From: Pseudomonadota bacterium
GTDB taxonomy: Bacteria > Pseudomonadota > Alphaproteobacteria > Rhizobiales > Rhizobiaceae
NCBI GenBank assembly: GCA_003242525.1
Contig: QGUU01000237.1
Span: 1-5,006 of the forward strand
Length of the DNA stretch: 5,006 bases
Reading direction: 5' to 3'
Part shown: positions 1 through 5,006 of the stretch, piece by piece
Position numbering within the stretch: the first letter of the stretch is position 1
How the letters are laid out: every line of letters starts with the position of its first letter
Notes under the pieces: model-generated
What the model was told of the DNA's origin: nothing
The model's database searches: none
The model's input: the letters and a program-made list of their open reading frames with translations, nothing else
Program-made: the position numbers and the translations under genes

Positions 1-119
1 CCGTAGTGTTGTAAAAGAGACATGAAGGGGGCCGGGCACCCTGCACGCTTGCCGCACACGCGCCTGGGTGGCGGAACGCGAGTTTCTCAACACCGTGCGA
101 CAAGCTGGCCCGCCCGCTA

Positions 120-167
120 CGCTTCGCCCTTGGCGAAGCCGCGAGAAGCGGTTATGTGTCGAACCGC
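120..167 (+). other. Cluster of competing inverted repeats in the leader of the tRNA gene
   Basis: The 169 bases before the tRNA hold no convincing gene. They do contain a perfect 8-bp hairpin (121-128 with 132-139, loop CTT) and a 6-bp hairpin, GCGGTT/AACCGC (148-153 with 162-167), ending three bases before the tRNA. CGCTTC at 120-125 could also pair with GAAGCG at 145-150, so the two hairpins have an alternative fold. No T-run follows either hairpin, so neither looks like an intrinsic terminator. The pairing is read directly from the sequence. Any role in tRNA processing or in ending an upstream transcript is inference, and short GC-rich repeats arise easily by chance. Confidence 0.3.
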
Positions 168-169
168 GT

Positions 170-246
170 GGTCCCGTAGCTCAGTAGGATAGAGCGGCAG
201 ATTCCTAATCTGTAGGTCGCAGGTTCGATTCCTGCCGGGATCACCA
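170..246 (+). tRNA. tRNA-Arg, anticodon CCT, CCA end encoded
   Basis: A full cloverleaf can be folded by hand. The acceptor GGTCCCG (170-176) pairs with CGGGATC (236-242), with one G-T wobble. The D-stem is GCTC/GAGC with GG in its loop. The anticodon stem GCAGA/TCTGT encloses loop TTCCTAA with anticodon CCT at 204-206, and the T-arm is GCAGG-TTCGATT-CCTGC. The discriminator is A243 and CCA is encoded at 244-246. The arginine identity features known from E. coli, A20 in the D-loop and C35 in the anticodon, are present. It decodes AGG, a codon that is usually rare in GC-rich Alphaproteobacteria. The mature body is 74 nt plus CCA. A TTTTT run at 260-264 could help end transcription. No second copy of the tRNA 3' end is visible in the window, so there is no sign of use as an integration site here. 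Confidence 0.97.
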
Positions 247-296
247 CTACTCTGCATCGTTTTTCACGCGGCGCACTGGCGTGCGGACCCTCGACG

Positions 297-311
297 CGTC
301 ATTATGTGACG
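297..311. promoter_or_regulatory. Small dyad upstream of the Rrf2 gene, possible operator
   Basis: CGTCA (297-301) and TGACG (307-311) form perfect 5-bp arms around a 5-base centre in the gap between the tRNA and the regulator gene. The left arm also overlaps the palindrome GACGCGTC (293-300). The AT-rich centre (CATTATGT) is the nearest thing to a -10 element in this gap, but no good -35 sits at the right distance. If it is real it could be an autoregulatory site. It does not resemble the dyad in front of sbp, so a common regulator is not supported by similarity. Confidence 0.2.
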
Positions 312-364
312 GTGGCAGTTGGCGGATGATCGCCGCGCCAAAGCTTACGCGAGGATTTCGCAAC

Positions 365-808
365 TTGATCTCGCAGAAGGCCAAATATGCGCTCAAGGCG
401 GTCATGGCCCTTGCCAGGTCCGATGCCGGGCAGCTCGCCATAAGCCAGATTGCCGAGGACGAGAACATCCCCAAGAAATTCCTTGAGCAGATCCTCCTCG
501 ATCTCAAGTACCATGGCATCGTTGCCAGCCGGCGCGGCAAGGCGGGAGGGTATGCCCTGTGCAAGTCGCCGGAGGAGATCACCTTCGGCGAGATCCTGCG
601 CATAGTGGACGGGCCGGTTGCCCCCCTGGCCTGCCTCAGCCGCATAGCCTACCGCCGCTGCGCCGATTGCACCGACGAGGCAGATTGCGAAGTACGCCGG
701 GTCTTCGCCTCGGTCGCCGAAGCAACGCGCGCCATCCTCGACGGAACATCGATCTCGGCGAGCCTGCGGCCTCGCGAGAAGAAAATCGGTTCCCTTCTCG
801 CTGGCTGA
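365..808 (+). CDS. Rrf2-family transcriptional regulator with an Fe-S-type cysteine cluster
   Basis: The product is a predicted 147-residue DNA-binding regulator, a normal length for the Rrf2 family (IscR, NsrR, RirA, CymR). The N-terminus reads LISQKAKYALKAVMALA, the usual family opening. A winged helix-turn-helix follows at about residues 23-67, and its wing SRRGKAGGYALCK (55-67) carries the conserved G-x-x-GGY. A dimerisation helix region comes next, then cysteines at 90, 99, 102 and 108 (C-x8-C-x2-C-x5-C). That is the place where IscR, NsrR and RirA bind an Fe-S cluster, but the spacing differs from theirs. I chose TTG at 365 because GAGGA (351-355) lies 9 bases upstream and because family proteins begin right at this motif. 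In-frame GTG 281 and ATG 326 would add 28 or 13 residues with no family match and poorer ribosome binding sites. The gene lies 103 bases before the sulfate importer operon in the same direction, so it is a plausible local regulator. The family is clear. The target and the ligand are inferred. Confidence 0.93.
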   Translation: MISQKAKYALKAVMALARSDAGQLAISQIAEDENIPKKFLEQILLDLKYHGIVASRRGKAGGYALCKSPEEITFGEILRIVDGPVAPLACLSRIAYRRCADCTDEADCEVRRVFASVAEATRAILDGTSISASLRPREKKIGSLLAG

Positions 809-864
809 AGCGGACGGATTACCTTCATGGAGCGGAACATTGGGAAAGCCTGAGCATTTTTAAT

Positions 865-883
865 CTCTATCGAACCGGTAGAG
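865..883. promoter_or_regulatory. Imperfect dyad in the sbp promoter region, candidate operator
   Basis: The 19-base element has arms CTCTA (865-869) and TAGAG (879-883), with 7 of 9 possible pairs matching about A874. This size and symmetry suit a dimeric winged-helix repressor such as Rrf2. It lies 29 bases before the sbp start codon. TAGAGT at 879-884 matches the -10 consensus at 4 of 6 positions, but I see no good -35 before it, so the promoter itself is uncertain. The partner regulator is not proven. The Rrf2 protein encoded just upstream is the natural candidate. Confidence 0.35.
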
Positions 884-887
884 TATG

Positions 888-903
888 CCTGTTTTCGAAC
901 AGG
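888..903 (+). promoter_or_regulatory. Perfect hairpin overlapping the sbp ribosome binding site
   Basis: CCTGTT (888-893) and AACAGG (898-903) are perfect 6-bp arms closing a TTCG tetraloop. The right arm contains the first three bases of the Shine-Dalgarno sequence AGGAGG (901-906), which sits 5 bases before the ATG of sbp. In RNA the stem would partly hide the ribosome binding site. In DNA the same symmetric element could be a second operator half-site. Both readings are inference. The repeat itself is exact. Confidence 0.4.
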
Positions 904-911
904 AGGCAGAC

Positions 912-1934
912 ATGACCCTCAATCGCAGATCTCTTTTCCTCTCCGCCGTGCTTGCCGCAACGGTCCAGTTCGGCGCCATAGGCTTTGCCTTCGCCGACAT
1001 TACCCTCCTCAACGTTTCCTATGATCCGACGCGCGAACTCTACAGGGAATTCGACGCCGCCTTTGCTGCGAAGTGGAAGGCCGATACGGGCGAGACCGTA
1101 ACCATCCAGACCTCGCACGCCGGTTCCGGCGCGCAGGCGCGTGCGGTCATCGACGGACTGCCCGCGGACGTAGTCACCCTGGCGCTCGAAGCCGACATCA
1201 ATGCCATCGCCGAAAAGACCGGCAAGATCCCGGCCGACTGGCGCGGCAAGCTGCCCAACAACAATGCGCCCTATACCTCCACCATCGTGTTCCTGGTCCG
1301 GAAGGGAAACCCCAAGGCAATTCAGGACTGGGGTGATCTCATCAAGGACGGCGTTCAGGTCATCACGCCCAACCCCAAGACCTCCGGCGGCGCCCGCTGG
1401 AACTTCCTTGCGGCCTGGGCATGGGCCCGCGCGCAGAACAATGGCGATGACGCGAAAGCACAGGAATTCGTCACCAGGCTGTTTGAGCACGTTCCCGTCC
1501 TGGATACGGGGGCGCGGGGCTCCACCAACACCTTTGCTCAGCGCGGCATTGGCGACGTGCTGCTCGCCTGGGAGAACGAAGCCTTCCTGGCGCTGGACGA
1601 ACTCGGCCCGGACCAGTTCGACATCATAGTCCCCTCCATCTCCATCAGGGCGGAACCGCCGGTGGCACTGGTGGACGGAAATGTCGACGCCAAGGGTACC
1701 CGCAAGGTGGCCCAGGCCTATCTTGACTATCTCTACTCGCAGGAGGGCCAGAAGATCGCCGCCAGGCATTACTATCGCCCCTTCCAGACCGAGGGCGTCG
1801 ATCCTGCCGATCTGAAGCGTTTCTCCGACCTGCAGCTCGCAACCATTGAAGACTTCGGTGGATGGAAGGAAGCGCAGCCCGCCTATTTCGGCGATGGCGG
1901 CATTTTCGACCAGATCTACACTCAGGGGCGGTAA
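912..1934 (+). CDS. sbp: Periplasmic sulfate-binding protein of an ABC importer
   Basis: This is a 340-residue solute-binding protein that captures sulfate, possibly also thiosulfate, in the periplasm and hands it to CysT/CysW. A signal peptide has NRR at 4-6, a hydrophobic core at about 7-25 and a likely cut after AFA (A28/D29). The mature protein starts DITLLNVSYDPTRELY, very close to E. coli Sbp as I remember it. The signature NPKTSGGAR is at 154-162. Residues matching the known sulfate contacts of Salmonella Sbp are all present: S72, S158, G159, G160, A201 and W220. Mature Sbp contains no Cys and no Met. Start ATG 912 follows AGGAGG (901-906). An in-frame ATG at 885 would place nine extra residues before the signal peptide and has no comparable site. 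It is the first gene of the sbp-cysT-cysW-cysA operon and ends one base before cysT. CysP (the thiosulfate-preferring paralogue) is the alternative name and cannot be fully excluded. Confidence 0.96.
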   Translation: MTLNRRSLFLSAVLAATVQFGAIGFAFADITLLNVSYDPTRELYREFDAAFAAKWKADTGETVTIQTSHAGSGAQARAVIDGLPADVVTLALEADINAIAEKTGKIPADWRGKLPNNNAPYTSTIVFLVRKGNPKAIQDWGDLIKDGVQVITPNPKTSGGARWNFLAAWAWARAQNNGDDAKAQEFVTRLFEHVPVLDTGARGSTNTFAQRGIGDVLLAWENEAFLALDELGPDQFDIIVPSISIRAEPPVALVDGNVDAKGTRKVAQAYLDYLYSQEGQKIAARHYYRPFQTEGVDPADLKRFSDLQLATIEDFGGWKEAQPAYFGDGGIFDQIYTQGR

Positions 1935-1935
1935 C

Positions 1936-2796
1936 ATGACGACTGCCATTGCGACGGCAGGGTGGCGGTTCAGGAAGCCAAGCGTCCTGCCGGGCTTCGG
2001 CCTGACGCTTGGCTTCTCTATTGCCTACCTTTCCCTGATCGTACTGATCCCGCTGGCGGGCGTGGTCTGGCGTTCCGCCGAACTCGGCTGGGCGCAGTTC
2101 TGGTCGATAGCCACCGATCAGCGCACGCTCAATGCTCTGAGAATGAGCTTCGGGGGCGCGCTGGTTGCGGCAATGGTCAATGTCGTCTTCGGGACACTCG
2201 TCGCCTGGGTTCTGGTCCGTTATCGATTTCCTGGTAAGCGCATCTTCGATGCCATGGTGGATCTGCCTTTTGCCCTGCCCACTGCAGTGGCGGGCATTGC
2301 CCTGACCAGCCTTTATGCGCCGAACGGCTGGATCGGCAGCCTGCTGGCGCCGCTAGGCATAAAGATCGCCTATACGCCGCTGGGCGTTGTGATGGCCATG
2401 ATCTTCATCGGCCTGCCTTTCGTAGTGCGCACCGTCCAGCCGGTGATGGAGGAGATCGACAGGGAGGTGGAGGAGGCTGCTGCCACGCTCGGCGCGCGCC
2501 GGCTCCAGACTGTCCGACGTGTCCTGCTGCCGGGCCTTGCGCCTGCGATCCTGACGGGCTTCGCGCTCGCTTTCGCACGGGCTGTGGGAGAATATGGATC
2601 GGTGATCTTCATCGCCGGCAACATTCCCTATGTTTCCGAGATCGCGCCGCTGCTGATCGTCATCCGGCTGGAAGAATACAACTACGCGGCGGCGACCGCC
2701 GTGGCCACGGTCATGCTTGCCATTTCCTTCCTCATGCTTCTGGTCATCAATCTCATCCAGGCATGGAGTCGCAGGAGGTTCGGCTATGGTGCTTGA
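1936..2796 (+). CDS. cysT: Sulfate ABC transporter permease subunit CysT (CysU)
   Basis: The product is a 286-residue inner-membrane protein, one half of the channel that moves sulfate into the cytoplasm. About six membrane segments can be seen, near residues 20-45, 70-94, 103-127, 145-165, 203-225 and 250-275. The loop beginning E180-A-A-x-x-x-G186, with P199-G200 at its end, is the EAA coupling motif that docks on the ATPase. Other family landmarks are [15 protein letters not shown] (109-123) and [13 protein letters not shown] (217-229). The protein has no cysteine. ATG 1936 was chosen because it lies one base after the sbp stop, with a purine-rich GGGGCGG (1925-1931) before it. Upstream in-frame codons lie inside sbp. 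Its end overlaps the start of cysW by 11 bases, which suggests translational coupling and equal amounts of the two permeases. Assignment as CysT rather than CysW rests on gene order and sequence style. Confidence 0.95.
   Translation: MTTAIATAGWRFRKPSVLPGFGLTLGFSIAYLSLIVLIPLAGVVWRSAELGWAQFWSIATDQRTLNALRMSFGGALVAAMVNVVFGTLVAWVLVRYRFPGKRIFDAMVDLPFALPTAVAGIALTSLYAPNGWIGSLLAPLGIKIAYTPLGVVMAMIFIGLPFVVRTVQPVMEEIDREVEEAAATLGARRLQTVRRVLLPGLAPAILTGFALAFARAVGEYGSVIFIAGNIPYVSEIAPLLIVIRLEEYNYAAATAVATVMLAISFLMLLVINLIQAWSRRRFGYGA
2773..2778 (+). promoter_or_regulatory. Ribosome binding site that fixes the cysW start
   Basis: AGGAGG lies inside the last codons of cysT, 7 bases before ATG 2786. It supports the short cysW start over an in-frame ATG at 2717, which would add 23 residues with no membrane or family character and would overlap cysT deeply. 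Confidence 0.8.
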
Positions 2797-3661
2797 CATC
2801 CCTGCCGACCGGAACGTGGCACCGCGCTCCGCGGTAACGGAAAGCCCGCTCACGCGCATGGTGCTCATTGCGCTCGCCCTTGGCTTTCTGCTGCTGTTCC
2901 TGGTCCTGCCGCTGCTTGCGGTCTTCGTGCAGGCTTTCGCCAAGGGCGTCGACGCCTATTTTGCCGCCCTTGCGCTGCCGGATTCGCTGGCCGCTATCAA
3001 GCTGACGCTGCTCGTCGCCGCGATCGCCGTGCCTTGCAACCTGGTCTTCGGCGTGGCGGCAGCCTGGGCCATCGCCAAGTTCGAATTCAAGGGCAAGGCC
3101 TTCCTGATCACGCTTGTGGATCTGCCTTTTTCGGTTTCCCCCGTGATCTCCGGCCTTGTCTATGTTCTTCTGTTCGGTTCGGGCAGCCTCCTCGGACCAT
3201 GGCTGACAAGCCACGGCATCCAGATTCTTTTCGCCGTTCCGGGCATCGTTCTAGCCACCATCTTCGTGACCTTCCCCTTCATCGCGCGCGAACTCATTCC
3301 ACTTATGCAGGACCAGGGCACGGCAGACGAGGAAGCGGCTCTCTCGCTGGGGGCGACGGGCTGGCAGACCTTCTGGCGGGTGACCCTGCCCAATATACGC
3401 TGGGGCCTGCTTTATGGCGTTCTTTTATGCAATGCGCGCGCCATGGGCGAATTCGGCGCGGTTTCGGTCGTTTCGGGCCACATAAGGGGCCTCACCAACA
3501 CCATGCCGCTGCATGTCGAGATTCTCTACAACGAGTACAACTTCACCGGGGCTTTCGCGGTCGCGTCGCTGCTGGCGCTGCTGGCCCTCGTCACCCTCAT
3601 CATGAAGACGCTGCTCGAGTTGCGCTATTCGCGAGCAGGCTCCCTTTCCACCCCTCACTAG
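2786..3661 (+). CDS. cysW: Sulfate ABC transporter permease subunit CysW
   Basis: This is the second channel subunit, 291 residues, paralogous to CysT and expected to pair with it in the membrane. About six membrane segments lie near residues 24-50, 69-97, 106-131, 148-168, 205-225 and 250-276. The coupling motif is E183-A-A-L-S-L-G189 with P202 downstream, and [17 protein letters not shown] (217-233) is characteristic of Cys[16 protein letters not shown] (112-126) matches the equivalent region of CysT. Start ATG 2786 follows a full AGGAGG (2773-2778) and overlaps the end of cysT by 11 bases. The stop TAG at 3659-3661 is itself part of the ribosome binding site of cysA. All four subunits needed for a working importer are present and intact. 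Confidence 0.96.
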   Translation: MVLDIPADRNVAPRSAVTESPLTRMVLIALALGFLLLFLVLPLLAVFVQAFAKGVDAYFAALALPDSLAAIKLTLLVAAIAVPCNLVFGVAAAWAIAKFEFKGKAFLITLVDLPFSVSPVISGLVYVLLFGSGSLLGPWLTSHGIQILFAVPGIVLATIFVTFPFIARELIPLMQDQGTADEEAALSLGATGWQTFWRVTLPNIRWGLLYGVLLCNARAMGEFGAVSVVSGHIRGLTNTMPLHVEILYNEYNFTGAFAVASLLALLALVTLIMKTLLELRYSRAGSLSTPH

Positions 3662-3671
3662 GAGCGGACGC

Positions 3672-4784
3672 ATGGACCTTTCCATTCGCAAGGTGTGCAA
3701 GCGGTTCGACGGCTTCAACGCGCTGGACGACGTGTCGCTCGACATCGGCTCGGGCGAGCTGATCGCCCTGCTTGGACCTTCCGGTTCCGGCAAGACCACC
3801 TTGCTGAGGCTGATCGCGGGACTTGATCTGCCCTCGGGAGGCCAGATTTTCTTTGCAGGCGAGGATGCTTCCCGCAGGAGCGTTCAGGAGCGCAATATCG
3901 GTTTTGTCTTTCAGAGCTACGCCCTGTTCCGCCACATGACGGTGCTGGAAAATGTCGGCTTCGGCCTGAGCGTCAGGCGGGGACCGGCCAGGGTTCCGGC
4001 AGCCGAGATCCGCAGGCGCTCGCTCGAACTTCTCGACCTGGTCCAGCTTTCGGGGCTGGAAAAGCGCTATCCGCATCAGCTTTCCGGTGGCCAGCGCCAG
4101 CGGGTGGCCCTGGCGCGCGCGCTGGCCATCGAGCCGAGCGTGCTGCTACTGGACGAACCTTTTGGCGCACTGGACGCCAAGGTGAGACGGGAATTGAGAA
4201 GCTGGCTGCGCGACCTTCATGACCGCACCGGCCATACCACGGTTTTCGTCACCCACGACCAGGAAGAGGCGCTTGAACTGGCAGACCGCGTGGTGGTCAT
4301 GAGCCAGGGGCGCATCGAGCAGGTCGGCACGCCTGATGAGATATACGACCGGCCGGTATCACCCTTCGTCTTCAGTTTCATTGGTGAATCGAGCAGCCTG
4401 CCGGTCCGCGTGGAAGACGGACAGGTCTGGTTCGAGGACAGGCCGATCGGCATCCCTGCTGGCGAGGTCGCCAACGGGGCCGCGACGCTCTATTTCAGGC
4501 CGCATGACGTCGAACTCCTCCACGGCTGCGGTGGATGCTTGGCCGGGACGGTCGTATCGAGTCGCCGCGTGGCTGGCGCTAGACGGATCGACCTTTCGAT
4601 GGGGGCCGGCGATGTCATCGCGGAGATCGAGGTTCCGGCGGATCATCCAAGTCTCGCAAAGGGGCGGATAGCCTTCCGGCCGACGCGCTGGCGAATCTTT
4701 CCAGCCAGGGCCGATGCGGCACCGACCACGGGTAGCGCCTCCTCAGGCGCCGCATTGCCGAGGCTCGCGCTTACCGGGTCCTGA
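3672..4784 (+). CDS. cysA: Sulfate ABC transporter ATP-binding protein CysA
   Basis: This is the cytoplasmic ATPase that powers sulfate uptake. A CysA dimer binds the CysT/CysW pair. Its 370 residues are close to the usual 350-365. The nucleotide-binding domain is complete: Walker A GPSGSGKT (35-42), Q-loop Q81, signature LSGGQ (137-141), Walker B VLLLDEP (157-163, D161 and catalytic E162), D-loop around GALD (165-168) and switch H195 in [10 protein letters not shown]-terminal TOBE-like domain covers about 240-345, followed by a low-complexity Ala/Ser/Thr tail (about 346-370). A Cys-x2-Cys pair, C286 and C289, lies inside the TOBE region in the stretch HGCGGC, which I do not recall as a family feature. 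ATG 3672 follows AGGAG (3660-3664), which overlaps the cysW stop. The next gene is 103 bases away, and no strong terminator is visible between them. Confidence 0.96.
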   Translation: MDLSIRKVCKRFDGFNALDDVSLDIGSGELIALLGPSGSGKTTLLRLIAGLDLPSGGQIFFAGEDASRRSVQERNIGFVFQSYALFRHMTVLENVGFGLSVRRGPARVPAAEIRRRSLELLDLVQLSGLEKRYPHQLSGGQRQRVALARALAIEPSVLLLDEPFGALDAKVRRELRSWLRDLHDRTGHTTVFVTHDQEEALELADRVVVMSQGRIEQVGTPDEIYDRPVSPFVFSFIGESSSLPVRVEDGQVWFEDRPIGIPAGEVANGAATLYFRPHDVELLHGCGGCLAGTVVSSRRVAGARRIDLSMGAGDVIAEIEVPADHPSLAKGRIAFRPTRWRIFPARADAAPTTGSASSGAALPRLALTGS

Positions 4785-4844
4785 TCGCTACGAAAGAAGC
4801 GGCTACAAGCTGTGCTTCTGGCAAAACCCGGCTCATGATACCTT

Positions 4845-4888
4845 TGTCCGGCAGCAAGGCGGGCGAGAAACGCATGCACGGCCGGACA
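4845..4888 (+). promoter_or_regulatory. Inverted repeat spanning the leader of the downstream permease gene
   Basis: TGTCCGGC (4845-4852) and GCCGGACA (4881-4888) are perfect 8-bp arms 28 bases apart, and the right arm ends on the A of the putative start codon at 4888. The spacer contains the palindrome GCATGC (4872-4877). In RNA the stem would cover the start region. In DNA it is too widely spaced for a simple dimer site. The function is unknown and chance is quite possible in GC-rich sequence. Confidence 0.25.
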
Positions 4889-5006
4889 TGACCTTCGACC
4901 AGATCGCCATTCTCGTCCTTCTGGCCGGCATGCTTGCCGCATTCGCCTCGGAGCGGCTACGCACCGAGGTGGTTGCCTTGGCAGGTTTGGCGATCGGCTT
5001 CGCGCT
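4888..5006 (+). CDS. N-terminus of a putative SLC13/DASS-type anion permease (cut by window end)
   Basis: Thirty-nine codons are visible, beginning MTFDQIAILVLLAGMLAAFA, and the frame is open to the edge of the window. The opening is a hydrophobic segment (about residues 5-20), then charged ERLRTE (22-27), then VVALAGLAIGFA, the start of a second segment. This pattern (short polar start, helix, E/R-rich turn, 'VVAL' helix) is typical of SLC13-family permeases with TrkA-C domains, some of which carry sulfate or other anions. ATG 4888 is the first plausible start in this frame, but its ribosome binding site is weak (CGGCCGG before AC). The location 103 bases after cysA suggests a related transport role and perhaps read-through from the operon. 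The family call rests on a short fragment, and other multi-pass transporters remain possible. Confidence 0.6.
   Translation, partial: MTFDQIAILVLLAGMLAAFASERLRTEVVALAGLAIGFA

Noticed and set aside
26..42. Near-palindrome AGGGgGCCGGGCaCCCT as a terminator of an upstream gene
   Set aside because: It contains a mismatch, leaves a minimal loop, and no T-run follows on either strand.
22..190. A 56-codon + strand frame from ATG 22
   Set aside because: It runs into the tRNA gene, has no recognisable family and no good ribosome binding site.
170..246. tRNA-Arg as the attachment site of an integrated element
   Set aside because: No integrase gene and no repeat of the tRNA 3' end are visible in the window, and the following genes are core metabolism.
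885..911. ATG 885 as the start of sbp
   Set aside because: It would put nine residues before a clear signal peptide, lies inside the hairpin region, and lacks the AGGAGG that precedes ATG 912.
867..1949. A 360-codon open frame on the minus strand opposite sbp
   Set aside because: It mirrors sbp almost base for base. The + strand protein has a signal peptide, family signature and ligand residues, while the minus product has no recognisable family. Long antisense frames are common in GC-rich genes.
3034..3762. A 242-codon + strand frame across cysW and the start of cysA
   Set aside because: It is out of frame with two intact, well-recognised genes, and its product is rich in Arg, His and Ser, as expected for a shadow frame.
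4795..4819. AGAAGC/GCTTCT hairpin after cysA as an intrinsic terminator
   Set aside because: The stem is only 6 bp with a 13-base loop and is followed by GGCAAAACCC rather than a T-run.
4643..4942. A minus-strand frame covering the cysA end and the gap after it
   Set aside because: It overlaps real genes on both sides and has no family resemblance or ribosome binding site that I can see.

Overview
This 5 kb, GC-rich window looks like ordinary chromosome of an alphaproteobacterium. The style of the Rrf2 regulator, the codon use and the partial permease at the right end suggest the Sphingomonadales (Novosphingobium/Erythrobacter type). That placement is inferred from memory of family sequences and was not computed. 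All supported genes lie on the + strand.

Layout. Positions 1-169 hold no convincing gene, only a set of short inverted repeats just before a tRNA-Arg(CCT) gene (170-246, CCA encoded). After a 118-base gap comes an Rrf2-family regulator (365-808, best start TTG) with four clustered cysteines of the kind that hold an Fe-S cluster. A 103-base intergenic region (809-911) follows, carrying an imperfect dyad and a perfect hairpin that includes the ribosome binding site of the next gene. Then comes a tight four-gene operon for a sulfate ABC importer: sbp (912-1934), cysT (1936-2796), cysW (2786-3661) and cysA (3672-4784). Gaps are +1 base, an 11-base overlap and +10 bases, each with its own Shine-Dalgarno sequence. 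After another 103 bases the window cuts through the start of a membrane protein that resembles SLC13/DASS-type anion permeases (4888 to beyond the end).

How they work together. Sbp captures sulfate (possibly also thiosulfate) in the periplasm. CysT and CysW form the membrane channel, and a CysA dimer hydrolyses ATP to drive import for cysteine synthesis. The Rrf2 protein just upstream is the obvious candidate regulator, by analogy with the Rrf2 protein CymR, which controls sulfur genes in Firmicutes. Here, however, the protein has Fe-S-type cysteines, so it could read Fe-S, redox or sulfur status. The SLC13-like gene may be a second anion transporter with a related job.

The core system is well known. 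The points most worth a second look are the regulator/operator arrangement before sbp, the possible occlusion of the sbp ribosome binding site, and the complete absence of sulfur-containing residues from mature Sbp.
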